From assembly GCA_907163375.1 (NCBI GenBank), contig CAJQUW010016928.1:59074-123073 (forward strand): DNA of 64,000 nucleotides, read 5' to 3'. Shown piece by piece: positions 34,025 through 47,524 of this stretch. Position 1 is the first letter of the stretch. Every line of letters begins with the position of its first letter. Made by a program: the position numbers and the translations under genes. Under the pieces are notes generated by a model. That model ran no database searches and was not told where the DNA came from. It saw only the letters and a program-made list of their open reading frames with translations. The stretch comes from Prostheceraeus crozeri. Lineage: Eukaryota > Platyhelminthes > Polycladida > Euryleptidae.

Positions 34025-35662
34025 ATTGTTTCCAATGTCCATGACCGCTCTAGTCCTTTATTTTTACTGTAGGGTATCAGATTTTTATGGTTTTACGATA
34101 GTTACTGTTTCTTCATCTCAAACCAGATCTATGAAGTCAATAAATGAATGAATTAGCGTCTATAGAAAAACAACAAAATACAGGTCTCAAACCTGCAATG
34201 ACAATCGAGGAGGTGATCATGCCCAGAAAAGTAGGCATATAAATGCGGTCTATGTCAAACAACGTAAGAAATTCATCTGTGACGACGTTGAAAAGAAATC
34301 ACCAATTGAGGAAATGAAACAACATAACACAAAAAAGAAGTAGATCGCTAGAAAAGCTAGAAAAACGTCAACCTTTTGAAACACGAAATTTTTAACTTTA
34401 AAAAATTGCAAAGGAGAAACCTTCTCAATTCTTAATTATCAATGCAAAACTGCCTCGTTAAAAGTAAGTGCTCATATCAATAATCTAGAAGATACTTATT
34501 TACATCCACCATTCTGCATTCAATGCATTGGGATCGGTCCCTTACATTAATAAGTAATCATTAAAATAATTTTGAACACAACATATAACAAACATATCAA
34601 GTGATCATAACTAGGATGTTCTTGATTTTTCTGTATTTTTTTGCTATTTAATTCCAACATTTTCCATCGTTTGTTTTCACTTGAATAATCCAATAAATTC
34701 TTCGGTAACCTCAGAAGTTGATTTGATGTGTTAAGTAGAGAACGTGCAATTATATCTTATGTTTATATCATGCTGCCTTATTTATTTTTGCTGACAGCTA
34801 CTCAATTTCTTGAGAGAACTCTAACCCATCGAACTCGCCGCTCTAGCAAGCCATAGGTAGTCAGCAGCATTATTGGTTCACTTTTCTTGATCTGTTCGTG
34901 TTTTTAAATTAGCATCAAGATGCAAATCTAAAACGTACTACCTAAAATCACGGCTATAAAAGCATGTTTGAAAACAAAGGTTCCTACCATGTTTAAATTA
35001 GAGCATAAAATCCCTGTTCAAAAGTGCTAATTTAAAGCTGTTTGAAAATAATGTACAAAGCACAGTTTCAAAAAGCAGCTTTGAATTATTGCTTCCATTA
35101 TACTACGATGCTAAACCTGAGAGTTTTGTCCCTTTGATAAAACAGCAATTAAATTGATGTTAGAACCTGTCGCTATCGTGCCTTGCGCTAATGTGTGTGT
35201 GTAAGTGTTGAGTATTAGTGCATAAGTGCACAATTTGTGAATACTAAATCGATTTTAGCACCAAAAAGAAACTTATGATAGCTGGGAACATATTAGAATC
35301 TCGCTTTATTAGTTTGCATCGGCTGATCTTATATCACATGCCATTGTTTGAAACAGTAAGAAAACATGGTTTTTTAAACTCTAGTCAGAACATGTGACTC
35401 AGAAATTCAATGCGCGATTGGCGATTCCTTACCTTGAATCAAATTGATGCGAAACCAAATTACTGTCAAATTAAAATATGCAGTGAAAAAGTGTTTTGCA
35501 TGTAGTAGCGCAATCGTACAAGCAGTGTATGCTTATAACAGATTCAGCACCTTGATTGTCGATCAGGCATTGGTTAATTTTTTAATTACCTGTACCAAAA
35601 AGCATTGATTGCGTGATAAGTTGAAAAAAAGTAGCGCTGACACACACAGCAATGATAATTAC
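34025..35662. other. Intron-like DNA
   Basis: AT-rich. No exon or transposon was recognised. Confidence 0.45.
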
Positions 35663-35767
35663 TTATTTCACAGCTGGATCCTGAAAATCCTTCATCACAT
35701 GTACATTCAGTTGTGGGGCAGCGTCCAGGAAAACATAGCGAGTGATCACTTCTCCAGGAACATCGAG
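35663..35767 (-). CDS. Host-gene exon: EGF-like domain (105 nt, phase 1-1)
   Basis: The acceptor TTGATTACAG precedes 35767 and the donor GTAATT follows 35663 (minus strand). Phase 1 at both borders and a multiple-of-three length are the classic layout of a shuffled EGF exon. The translation has all six cysteines: RCSWRSDHSLCFPGRC, then ECTCDEGFSGSSCE. The CTCDEGFSGSSC end is a typical EGF C-loop. It should be a secreted or cell-surface protein module with three disulphides. Confidence 0.85.
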   Translation of the reverse strand, partial: LDVPGEVITRYVFLDAAPQLNVHVMKDFQDPAVK

Positions 35768-37059
35768 CTGTAATCAAAACGTAGTAATTATTGAGATCAA
35801 GTATTTAATTGGTCCAAGTGATTTTAGAAGCACTACTTGTGGGAGTTAAAGCCCTTTGTGAGAGATGCGATTACTCCCTTAACAGCAGGTCTTCATACGA
35901 ATTGTATCATTTAATTTCATCTACATCTGCTGATCATTCAGCATTGAATGTTTTGCTAATGGCCTCCCTGTCTATCAGTGTCGAATTCGCATTTGATTCT
36001 ACTTCAAATTAATGAGCAGAGTTAGCTTTCAGTAGAGTAATCCGCAGAGTACAATTGTCAGCGGAGTTGTAGTCAGTATACATTTCGCACTTTTGCGATA
36101 TATTAATTTATAGTGAAAACATTTTAATTCATATCTACTTGATGATAATTACCGGTATATGCAAGTAGGAATGCGGCTTATACATATTGCCATTACTTAT
36201 TGTCTCCTGAATTATATCCTTTCCAAAAAGGTTGGATTTCGCAAAAAAAGTCACTTTTTCAAATATACGTCTGTGCATGCAAACTCATGTAGGTTTGCAT
36301 GAAGTAAAGTCACAAATCTCCAAGCTTTACCATCAATACAACCTTACTTCTATTCATGCAACAACCGTCTCATGAAAACTCATAGGTGTTCAAGCCAATA
36401 GATCGAAATCGTTTGCGGATCCTTACATAATAATTACTTTCTTAGGTACCTGTAGAGTGTATGCTCTATTTTGACAAGCATTTGTGCACGTTAGGTCAAC
36501 AGTCTATATGCTTTTCATCAGCAATTGAATAAATTTTACAAAAACTCTCTTGTAAATGCGCGTAGAAATTCAAGCATCTGTACCAAAAACACGCCTCCGC
36601 ACTCCTATCTTCTAATGCGCATTCAAAGGTGCCTGTAGATGTCATTGATGTGGATTTGTATAAGGTGAGTGACAAATCTACGTGTATTTCTATCACGAAC
36701 ATCCTTTCAAGACTACTTTGAAATGATGCGCAATTGCGCATACGACAGCATAGAATGGTAGTCTTTTAAGTCAAATAAGGGCTTCTGCAAAAGTAAACTA
36801 AGGTAAGAAAAAAGGTTTGCAAGATGTGTAAACATGCCGTGCTCTTTCTTTCTATCTAGAGATTCTATGCGTTTTATTAGGGAGTAGTTGCAAAAAAGGG
36901 ATATTTCAAATGTTTCCGTATGGATGACCATTTCTATACGCGACAAGCTATCCAACGTAAACATGATTTCAAGGAAACATAGACATTTCTCTCGTGTCCC
37001 CTTTTGAATACAAAGTGCGGCTCGCACAATGATCTCTACTGAAAAAGCTCTGTAAGCTT
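35768..37059. other. Intron-like DNA with unresolved open frames on the minus strand
   Basis: Minus-strand frames at 36496-36741 and 36713-37027 are open for 80-100 codons and contain splice-like borders (for example CTACAG before 36632). The phases do not fit the neighbouring exons. I leave them uncalled. Confidence 0.3.
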
Positions 37060-37520
37060 GACAAAGAAGCCTTTATCGACAAAGAGCATCACGAAGAAAA
37101 TCAATTGCACCTCAGTCATCAGAACTTTGAAGTAAAGCGCTTGAAGCTATTCAATGGATGAAAATTAGAGACGCAAAAATTTCTGAGATGAAAGTCAAGG
37201 GATGAGGAGTAAGAGACAAAGACGGCAGCACCTTAATTCCCAAAGACAAATCCTAGAAAGGTGGACCGAATTTTATTAGGAATTCTACCACAACGAGGAC
37301 ACTGGCTTCAATCACTTCGAAGGAAATCAAGATTCTTATCCTCATTAACGATCTTGAGCATACCCCTTAAAGGCTCAAACTAGAAAAATTGGCTGGACCT
37401 GATGACGTCACAGCTGAAATATTGAAGACGGCGAAGGAACCCATAAGGCTCTAATCGATCCCTCGTATGCGCACGGAAAGCGATCTGTACTGCCTGTTCA
37501 AGCAGTCACTGAAGGACTCT
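37060..37520 (+). mobile_element. Decayed LINE fragment (linker and first reverse transcriptase motif)
   Basis: Plus-strand pieces read KDGSTLIPKDKS, ERWTEFY (about 37258) and later LAGPDDVTAEILKTAKEP (about 37390-37440). This matches the RWKEYF...APGPDxIxAExLK region of RTE-like LINEs. There are several frame changes. Confidence 0.65.
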
Positions 37521-38521
37521 GTGAAATAAGAGGAGTCATCAAAGAGTGGAGCGTCCTATGCTATACTCAACTCAACAAACTACCACAAAATCGAGAAATG
37601 TAGAGGACATTGTGCAAATGGCTCATTCTGCGAAGGCGGAGAAGGCGTTTCATGAGATGGCTATTATGTATTAATGAAGTCCACATCTTCTGATTAGCAA
37701 CTAAGGAGGTTATTTTCTAAATATGGTTTTGCAGTTTCCGTAAACTTTGTAGTCGGGATGAAGAAAACCTTTAAATGAAATGGAGCGTCAGAGCGACGAT
37801 TTAAGATAATTTAAAGGGATGTTGAAATTCAATAAAAATTCTTTAGGTTGGTTCCATGTGAAGCGTAAATTGCTTTCTTATATAAGTAATAATGGATCAT
37901 CAATTACTAATCGCCATCATCATGGATCGAACAGCTGACTTTACACGTACAAGTACTGCCAAACTAAAAACAAATATCTTAGGAACATGCTTCAATGTGC
38001 ATTAATGCTTTAACTAATACTGAACTAGTTTTTACTAATCCTGATGATGCTGTCAGTAAGTCATTGAAATGTAACATATCCGTTTCTGTTCTGCCAATAA
38101 CAACTCATCAATACAACACTGCGATTGACTGAAAACGCAAGATGGTCTGATTTGATTACGAATAATGTCAAAAGTGTAATGAATTAATACTGGTACTGTA
38201 TACAACCCTCTACAGTCCTAAGTAAGTAATACTTTGCTAATGCTTGTCAAATCCCACTTTAAACTGCTTGTGAGTGTCACTCCGAGTAAGCGAAGTGAGC
38301 TTACACAATTAACATCAGGCATAGAACAATGCCGTCACGTTTGGAACATTTTTGAACGTAGGACATATAAGTAACTTAGACGTGCCCACATTTAGCATCA
38401 GGTGAGCACTGCTACATTCGCTTTTGACATATTCGAATGTGTTACATAGAATATTATTAAAGACATTTGCTACGCCATTTCTTATCGATAAAATCAGAGT
38501 AGTGTCATCAGCGTAGATCAT

Positions 38522-39516
38522 GTGGCAACAAATAAGGTGACGGAAGAGGCTAGCGGCGTAGAGGATAACCAAATAAGATTGCTGCGAAAAGTTACACCGA
38601 ATGTCTCAATATCTTTTGGTGGGACATTTCATCAACTGTACTATAACCATTTCGACTTGTCGCTCAACTCTTTCTTTACCACCTACCTTTCATTTCAAAT
38701 TACTCCAGGTCAATCACGTAGCAGCTGTCAGATTGTGCCAGTCTTAAAAGTTAATTCGAACTATCTCAGTGAATTGTTTTTCTTTCGCGTCATTAAAATA
38801 TGGAATTCATTGAACGATCCAATAGTGAAAGCTCCAACCTTCATGATGTTCAAGAAAAGACTCAAATCAGCTGATCTAAGTGAATTTTGCTCATACTGTG
38901 ACTGCTAATCTGTGATTTCGCATAAAATTATTTGACAAGTGCTTTTTATACCTGATGGTAACTTTTATTTAGATACATTCCTACATTCCATATTGAAGAT
39001 GATTCTCATTAAAATGAAGATCAATAAGAGTCTCAATCTCATTGATCCGAGTGAATTTGCATATATTGTGACCATGATCATTAAAGTGTAAATTTTGTAT
39101 AGATGATTTTGCTACATTCATTTCTATATTAGATGTTAGGCATTTACGTTCTTTTGCTCCATTGTGAGAACTCCCATCCACTGAACTCCTATCATGTCGT
39201 GATCATCACTCTTCAAATTTGTAAATATAGGCTCTATAGATCTCACGTATTTTGTATATGGTATATGATGTATATCATGATGACTCTTAAAATTTGTAAA
39301 TGTGTAGGTCTCATATAATTTGTTTATGATGTGCATGTACATCATGATCACTCGGTAAATTTGTAAATATATATCTCATGTATTTTTATTGATGCTTAAC
39401 TTTGCGTATGCACGTGTTGCACGTGTTATCAACGCTTACTTGTAAATGCCCTTGCGGCCATCGCTTTGCGTTTTCTGTATATTTCAGAATAAACATTTAT
39501 GACTTATGACTTATGA
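38522..39516 (+). mobile_element. 5'-truncated LINE 3' end inserted into another LINE
   Basis: The plus frame to 38908 ends with YLSELFFFRVIKIWNSLND, then FKKRL, the usual C-terminus of CR1/Jockey-type reverse transcriptases (hSFFxRVxxxWNxLP...FKxRL). A 600-base 3' untranslated region follows, ending in AATAAACATTTATGACTTATGACTTATGA, a short (CTTATGA)n tail at 39495-39516. The 5' truncation and tail are typical of target-primed insertion. Confidence 0.75.
39198..39396 (+). repeat. Three tandem ~70-75 bp units in the LINE 3' untranslated region
   Basis: Units start with ATCACTCTTCAAATTTGTAAA-like sequence, continue through a TCTCAyGTATTTTGT-like stretch and end in ATGATGTrCAT. Two are near full length and the third is shorter. 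Confidence 0.7.
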
Positions 39517-41000
39517 AATGCCATTGTGAGTTCTAGAGAAACCACAGCTGCATCAGCGACATTGTCAAGCATGGACGTGAGAAAGTTGAAAAAATTGATC
39601 AAACCGCAAGTTGTAGACGATTTCAGAAGGTATGCAAACTGAGCAGAGTTGACATTTTTCATGAACTGAGGCTTCGTCTGTTCAATAACAAACTCCTCAA
39701 TAATTTGGAAGGCGGCGGAAGAAGAGATACCGGTATAGTGCATAAGGCGCCTAATCTTGGAGGAAAATATTTTGGAACAGCACAGATGTCGGCAATTTTC
39801 CAAGCTTTTGGCACTGAACTGAGAACGATACAGGAATTGAATAAATGGCAGAGAAGCTTGGCAAGAAATACTGCACCCTATCTGTAAACACGATTTAGGA
39901 TGTCATAATTTCTATAAGCTCTGCATTTCAAGCGGCGTATCCTCAGACTTACATAAACTTTGCACACCTCAGTAAGCCAAAAAGCTTCCTATAGCAGTTT
40001 CAAATTGTATCAAAGTTAGGGCAATCGGGAGATGGTAGAAAACCGAATCAAGCATGTTGTTGATGCATTCTGCTGCTTCAGACTTTCTACTGAATTGTAA
40101 AATAGTAGCGCTAAAGTTCGATTTTGATTTTGTAATTCCAACATCATTGACTACATTCCACTATTCCATTGCTTTTGTTTTCTTTATCGTAAAATCTGTT
40201 CTTTCAATTTGGTCTTGAGGGCTCCGTATTTTCCAAGTTGCTTTGTCCGAAAGGCATTCCATCGTTGGCTAATTAAATACTTCGGAACAGGAGTGACTCA
40301 AGTCTCATCGTAGGATGTAAGGCTGACCGAAAGACGAGGAATATTACTGAAACAGGACCGTAAAAGTTCATAAAGGTATCCTGTGTACGATACTGGGGAG
40401 AGAGAATTCTACTTTTGATGGAGAATCAAGATATGCACTGGGATGAGACTGTCAGTAATCACACACAATATGTTGAGATGAGAAGCTGCAAGCAAATTTT
40501 TTGGCGTATTTAAGCAAAATGCAGCTGTGCTCTGGGGATACTTTGTGGGGGAAGGATTTTAGACTCTAAATGCTTTGAGGTCATTTCTGATGAAAGAAGC
40601 ACCTTATCAAAAACGTTTGCTCCTCCGGTCGGCAAATTAACGATGCTATTCGAGGACGATTCAAAGTCACTTGCGCTGCATTGATTTAGATCTCCACAGA
40701 GAATTATTTCAGAATTGGGATTATCCAAGAGATGAGAATCAATGATAGTGATAGATAATGGTCAAGAGCAAGCTTTTGATTGCCTCAGTTAGCAGAGTAG
40801 GACGAACATATGCCACAAAAAACAAGCAGTTAATTTTCAGAAGAACGATGCAAGAAATTTCCACATTTACGAGATTCACATTCATGAACAACAGGTAGCG
40901 AACTCAGATGACCCCAGGCGCAGACATCCTGTACGACACTGTCTATCCGTACGGTAGAAGGCAAGGTCATTGATTTACAAAACTGATGAATTGACAGCAT

Positions 41001-42397
41001 CAGTCAACCAACGTTAGCTTTATAGAATGTTTTATTCTGTAATATATCAATTTTCAAAGCAGCTCAATTGTGCTATAGTTTATAGTAGATTATTAATCTT
41101 GTCATTGTCAAGTATCTAGAAGTCCATGATGCAATGCACATGCATGTGTGATTGTTCATTCATGTACGTGCCTCAGAACCATGGACTTCTCTGCTTAGAA
41201 CGTAAAAGTCATAGATAATAAAGTTCTCTAATATATTTTAATCTAAATCATCTGAATTATCTTAATAATCTTCTTGGATATCTTTAATTCCAAATTATTT
41301 TTCACTTTGAAGGTGAAAATGAACGATGGTATACTGTTCATGCAGACCACCTACATTTCATGTTCTATACCTTTTACTTTCTGATGGGATGGTCAATTGT
41401 ACACTGATCTGCTGCTTATATCGCTTGACTACTGACAAATGTTTGACAAAGACACAACCTTTACAAATTAATGGGAATCATTATCAAGTAAATTCACAAG
41501 TAAATTTGAAGCTGTGGCATCAAAATTGAGAAAATGTTGAAATTTAAGTAAAAGGATTGCAATGAGAATATCAAAAAAGGGTTATCTTAACTGAATACTT
41601 CGTCAATTGAAAATGACATTGAACCTGAAAGCTGTCGCATCATGATTGCTACAACTACTCTATTGTCGGTTTTGATTTGAGAGTTTCAGTTAATTAATTA
41701 CGTCAAAATATTAATTACACAGGGATCAGTGAGCATCATGAAATAAATTTACAACAAGAAATGTCTTTTTCCTACATCCACCATCTGCTCAGACTTATAG
41801 AAACAGATGAGTCTGAAAAAATTATAGAAGTCATCAAGTCGGAAGAATCCGATTCGAATTGAATTCATGAGTTGGATTGACAGTGTCTTTACTGCTGCAA
41901 TTAATCAATAAAATTTCTTATAATTTGATACTTAAACGAATGAAACTGATCAAACTGATCACAGCAATTAATAAGATTCTAAAATTATAGCGGTATGGGT
42001 GCAGAAGAACGGGTGATTCTCTGCAGCGGTGATAACAATATGAAAACAATTGTTTTCACCAAAAACCACCACTTTGCTTCTGACTGATGATATCTTCTAA
42101 TTTTTATACTCCATAGAAGAATCCAAACATTTATCCGAAAAGGACTCAACAATGTTACGTCAAGTCAAGCAAGTTTTCTCACAAAGCCATGTTTAATGTT
42201 GAATACAATTATGAATAAGGAGCTTCACCACACTATATATCTGTACGTGTTATACCAATCCTGCTAGCTATGATTAGGTGGTCACTGGGGCTAGCATTCA
42301 GATCATGGCCTGTGACTGGTTCTCAGCTCTGGTGAGGTTTGCAGCAAAATTTATGAGCACATATCAAGCACAAAGATGGAGAAGATGACAGCATTAC
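41001..42397. other. Intron-like DNA
   Basis: AT-rich, no exon or transposon recognised. Confidence 0.45.
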
Positions 42398-42541
42398 CTA
42401 TACAGGATTTTGAATCTGCAGATTTCTGATACGCCGCACCATTTGCTCCATAATCATAAAGGCATCCGACGCAAGTTCTGCTGCCCATCGGGTCATGTTC
42501 AGTACATACTGTCAACTTGCAGTTTTGAATCTTTGTGCACA
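42398..42541 (-). CDS. Host-gene exon: cysteine-rich EGF-like module (144 nt, phase 1-1)
   Basis: The acceptor GCAATTACAG precedes 42541 and the donor GTAATG follows 42398 (minus strand). It encodes CTKIQNCKLTVC, then RTCVGCLYDYGANG, ending SKSC, six cysteines with a CxxC pair. This spacing (C-x5-C-x4-C...C-x2-C...C) is that of the EGF-like/GFR-type modules found in surface receptors. Phase 1 at both ends joins exactly to the upstream exon 43161-43218. Confidence 0.75.
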
Positions 42542-43160
42542 CTGTAATTGCAAAATGTAAAATATTCAATACAGAAATAATGCGAACGTTCATACAAATA
42601 CTCTGAACATACTTCTAAAAGCAAGGAACATAGTTGATATTGTCATAATGCATGATATTGCGTGGTTATGGATGCCTAGGTAATGCAACTCATTTTCGTA
42701 TAGGAACACAAAGTAAAAGTACATAACAGCGATGACGTCAGAATTTCAAACTACGCTGTTGATATCATCAACACTAGCCAGAACGCCATGGATTGCTGGT
42801 TGACAGAAGCTCGCCTGATTACGTCACTGCGCCAAAGCACAGCCGAAAAAGCGGGGCCCCAAATTTCTGAATGCTCTTTAAAGAACTCAGTTTTCTTGTG
42901 GCATGTAACATGGGGCATTGAAGCTACATTTTATCGAAGTTCAACAGAAGTGTCAATGGCACGAAGCGCCAGCTGTTTTAATCACAATATTTCATTTTAC
43001 AAATCGGTCAATAAAGGGAAGAACTGTTAAGATTTTTTGGAATTTTCTCTTTCGGAGTCTGATGAATAGCCTCCTTTATATGACCATCAACTGAGTTGCC
43101 GAATGTTGTATACATCGTGTAATATACCTATTCAGGGGTGTCTAATTTATAATATATTAC

Positions 43161-43218
43161 CTTCAGTGATGGTTGCAAATAGTTCGACGTATGGAATAAT
43201 TCCACAACTGCATTCATT
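43161..43218 (-). CDS. Host-gene exon (58 nt, phase 0 to 1)
   Basis: The acceptor AGATATTTCAG precedes 43218 and the donor GTAATA follows 43161. It encodes NECSCGIIPYVELFATITE and leaves one base that completes the first codon of the 42398-42541 exon. The intron between them is about 620 bases. Confidence 0.55.
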
Positions 43219-44584
43219 CTGAAATATCTGAAGCAATTCAAATTGCCGCAACTCCAAAAAAGTAAAATAAACATATCATGTGGTCCATTATCTATTGATG
43301 ACATGAACAGTGATATAACTATTTAATATTGTTAATATAAATCACAAGAACATGAAACAACTTTTCGAGGTCTGGGGACACGCTTCTGATCTGCACCAGC
43401 TATAATCAGGGAGTGAATAAAAAAATATACCTCTAAAAGACCATTCGCATTTTATAGGCTTTTTTTAGAAATTTGATCTCAAGCTTGTCAAATACATTAA
43501 ACGGTGAGAGAAAATCGAAGCAATAATCACCATGAAATCAGCTCGATATTTACTAATCTTCTGTGTAATACGTAAGTTTCATGCGTAAGTGTATACGTTT
43601 TACATCAAGGGTGGAACCGGCCCCGGCATAAAATTTGAAGATCGGCAGGTTAATTTGATTACGCCTATGTCGATCGTTGACCACACTCATTCTAGAATAA
43701 GTTGATTAGTCAATTAAGACTACAACGTCATCGTTAAAAGAATGCAAATGGAGTACCACTATGTATGTTATCTGACATAAATGCTGCGAGCTGCTTCTTC
43801 AGCGGTGAAATTATTTACTGATGCATGTACATTCAGTATCAAAACCCTATTCTATCTCAAATGCAGTTTCCAGAATCATATCTAGCCGATATGAATTTTG
43901 TAGGACTATGCATTCTTTAGCCTATCTATCGTAAGAATATTCCATATCTTGATCAATTTTAACAGACTGGATAGTTTACATAACATTTGCAGTTTAATAA
44001 ATGCAATGAATGATTGGATTTCAATGTAGCCACATGAAATCAGACTTGTGTTGCAATTGCAATTGTAATTGATGTAATTAGTAATTATAATCAATTGCAT
44101 TATCTGATGAGTAATTTGTAATTGTAATCAATTACGTTTTTAGACATGTAATTGAGAAGTAATTGCAATTATGCAATTATTTCACAGTCAGTAGTGCTAA
44201 ATGTTCATATTGCACGCAGTTCAAATCACCTCGTCGGTAACGATGTGCCATATTTAGAATAGACATGTACCCGATGTACAACTACTTATAATTTTTAAAT
44301 AAACTTGACGACGAAATGTATAGTCAAAATCAAAGTCAAGCGCCGATGTAATGATGTTATTCCCTCTATCCCCAAATCCACATTGCTGATTGAAAAATCT
44401 AAATCGGAAAAGTAATATAATTTCCATCTCTGAAAAAGAATGGCCCACCAATTATTCTAGATCACCGGTTTGAATCTGAAAATCAATTAGAATTTTAGAC
44501 TAGGAGTAAGTGCCAGCTTAATAAAGTATCCTAGAATCCACAGGCTTCGATATCTCAGTATAGTACGAGTATATTTAGTTTGAC
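43219..44584. other. Intron-like DNA with poly(AATTGTAATTG) stretch at 44052-44185
   Basis: The 44052-44185 stretch and a similar one at 44760-44870 are built on overlapping AATTGTAATT/AATTACAATT words. Such words are known from the subterminal parts of some hAT elements; I cannot define ends. No exon is seen. Confidence 0.4.
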
Positions 44585-44709
44585 CTTTTGCAGATATGTA
44601 AGGCAAAAACACTCGAGGAAAGAAGAAAATGTGGTAATTTGAAGTCAACGGTACAAGCGTGATCTGTTTTTTCCGAGGAGCAATCGCAGTCAACCTTAGA
44701 ATATTCGTC
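44585..44709 (-). CDS. Possible host-gene exon (125 nt)
   Basis: The acceptor TTTTTTTCAG precedes 44709 and a weak GTCAAA donor follows 44585. One frame reads DEYSKVDCDCSSEK, then CTVDFKLPHFLLSSSVFAL with four cysteines in all, plausible for an extracellular domain. Its end phase does not match the next recognised exon, so another exon must lie between or the call is wrong. Confidence 0.3.
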
Positions 44710-47524
44710 CTGAAAAAAATAAATGGTGGGAAAATGTGTAGTGCAACATTGGCAATAATCTTAAGTAATTACAAGGTAATTAAAATGTACGTGCCGTAAT
44801 TGTAGAAAAATGGAATAATTTGTAATTGTAATCAATTATATTTCATGAGTAATTGACACAAGTCTGCATGTAATGCCAGTAGGGCCTACTACATGAGCAT
44901 TTGACAGTGGATCGTGGAGCATTGTTTGATAAGTTACCGGCATAGGATGCATTTTGATTTACGTTGTACACGAACCGCAATGAGTCTTGGAACAATTAAT
45001 AGCATCGAATGTTCATGACGTCTTTGGTGGGCTCTTTGTTCCAGCCTCTTATGCATCAGCTCGCGGTCATCAATACAAGCTCAAAAGACTTGAATTTAAA
45101 CTTCAATGTAGAGAACTCTCAGTCGACTGTCAAATTCCTTCACAAGTGATGATGTAAATCTCACTTCAGAGATCATTTCAGATCAAATGTAACAATATAC
45201 TTTCGAAGACAAAACATTTCATACCATCAACGTTCAGTCAGTAATCCTATTGTCTATCTTATTGTGTAATTGTTTTGTTCGTTTAGGTCATTGTTTTGAT
45301 TCTCTGTTATTAATTGATTAAGTTGGTCGCCGAAAACCTGGCCGGTTCCAATCCTGATTTCACAGCATTCCTTACCGCCAACAAATAAATCATTAGCGGG
45401 AATAGATCTTTGTAACATCAGGACTGTGAACTCCACAACATGACCCTTCCGGCGCCACAATTGCCCAGATACATGCATTTTGATTCCAATCGATCAACAG
45501 ATTTAAAACATGCTATTGCCTATTATTTATGGTGGGATATCTATGATAGAATTGTAAATTCACTTTTGAATTTTGAATTCCTCATAGAGTTTCACTTTTG
45601 AGCAAAAGCATTTTTTGACAGGCATTTTTCTTTTGCATACACTATCATGCAACCTCCAATCCGACGAGAGATTATCTAAGAGTTACATAGATTGTAGTAT
45701 ATTCGCAAATTTATAAAGTGAAATTACATATTATGGACTGCTACTTTTTCGCAATATAAATAATATGTGAAAACTTTATATGCTTCCGGTATAGTGTTGT
45801 TAGATTAAAAATGTATCCTTGTTCACAGGTTGCTGTAACAGCAATTCAAATTCAGGAGTTAGGCTCTATGAATGCAAGTGATAGCTGAAATGTATCTAAA
45901 GCACGCTTCATAACAGATAATTACTGATTTATATTTATCACAGAAGATAAGTTCAGGACTAACCCTTAAATCCTTCATTTTTACAGCACATTCGCAAAAG
46001 CAGGAATGGACAACAGAAGCTCTGATAAGATCAGAGAGGCTCTGATCAATGATTGAATTAATTGACTTTCTAAATTCCTTGGATCTATTCTCAGGCTCTC
46101 ATTCTTCATTCTCTGAATCTCTGTCGTTGTGAAGAATATTTCATGTGATTTCCTACATGATCAGTTCAATTTTTGCATTCGCAGCCAAATTATTCCACTT
46201 GAAGCAGGTGGAGGAGATGATGTGATGTAGACTACCACTGTAAATGCCAGACCACGAAGCATGGCAGCAAAAGTGAACAACGCAAACTACGAGATTTTGT
46301 GGCCATCAGAATAATGATGGTTAAGTGATTTCCAAACTGCACTCTGATTGGTCAAGCGTTGGGGGCATTTCGTGGCCGCTAGTGCCGACAAGCTTTTTGC
46401 CACGAGCTTGCGCGAAAAGCGAACGAAATCTTAATAAGCGAGTGACTCCTTGTATCCGGGATAAACGTTTAGAGAAGGAAAAATATTCTTCGTCGGATAT
46501 AGGCTATTCGTGTAATGTACGAAGTTTCGCCAATGTGGCTTGGTCACGCATTGTGAATGAATGTAACGTTGCACATTACTCGAATACACTGTATCCAACG
46601 AAGAGTGCTTTTTTTCTCTTAACAAAAATCTTAGCTTCGTGTCGAATTCGTGGCCTGGAATTTACAGTAAACTTAGGCATAATGACATTATTTGTCATTT
46701 ATTAATGAATAGGCGATTAAGTTCACCAAATGTGCTTAATGCGAGCGTGCTCCGAAAGTGATTGCATAATAAATAGGGGTTATGTTGATGTTGGGGGATG
46801 TTGAGTCTGCCTACAGCTCTATTGGATTAAGTGGCCGCTGTTCAGGTCTGTTTCCATTAATCGACTGAGGAGGCAACTCAATATTGAAAAATTATATTGC
46901 AGAATTCCAAGGGATACACCACATTTCAAATGACAGCGATAAGAATTGCGAAAAGCGCGCTTGAATATAAAGATATATATAGATTGAAATTAACTTAGCA
47001 GAGATTAACTTAGCATTAACTTGCTAAGAAATTAAACTATATCAATTGGGTTGTCGGTACATGTAGTCTACTCTTTCCCAAAACTGAAATGAATGATAGG
47101 CCTAAATTGAATTGAAGACATCGTGATCTTAGAATACGAGTCCCATATCGTCTATGCATAGAAAAATGTCAAGATTTGAACAATTTAAGCACGAACTTGA
47201 CAGTACTAGGCTCTGCGTTTCTTCTTAAAGGAGCCAGTCGCTGCAGGAGTTATCAAAAATTCAAACATCAATTGCACTAAAATCAATTAATTGAAAATAT
47301 TTATCATTACCCTTTGATAACCATTGATAATTAGACAATTGAATGTCATGAAAGGCAGCAGGCAGCATTTGCTAGTGATAAAATTGAGCGTTGCAAGCTT
47401 CATGGTTGACTAGAAGTGGAACTAGAAATTCTTCATTGACAGGCTAAGAAGCATATCATTATGATGGATATATTTCTGTTGTGAATTTCGCTATTTGACC
47501 TATTATTTTACCTGATCAACTTAC
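44710..47524. other. Intron-like DNA with an inverted repeat at 46468-46625
   Basis: An imperfect palindrome of two 65-75 base arms is centred near 46548 (TCTTCGTCGGATATAGGCTA pairs with the complement of 46578-46610). It may be a MITE or relic of inverted duplication. A minus-strand frame at 45370-45478 (LWRRKGHVVEFTVLMLQ) ends at a GTAAGG donor but lacks an acceptor. Confidence 0.4.

Larger units (their letters stand above)
38315..41000 (-). mobile_element. LINE with endonuclease and reverse transcriptase, split by another LINE
   Basis: On the minus strand an endonuclease piece (NPNSEIILCGDLNQCS, then NLPTGGANVFDKVLL, 40520-40740) precedes a reverse transcriptase piece (NVNSAQFAYLLKSSTTCGL, then VVSLELTMAF, 39530-39680). 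The YADD motif (HMIYADDTTLILS) is beyond the insertion at 38480-38520. The order fits one CR1/Jockey-like element. The segment between AF and YADD is lost and replaced by the plus-strand LINE 38522-39516. Confidence 0.72.

Noticed and set aside
36496-37027. Two minus-strand frames considered as host exons
   Set aside because: Splice-like borders exist, but phases do not fit neighbouring exons and no domain is recognised.
45254-45478. Minus-strand frame with a GTAAGG donor (LWRRKGHVVEFTV)
   Set aside because: No acceptor with a pyrimidine tract upstream; kept only as a remark in the region entry.
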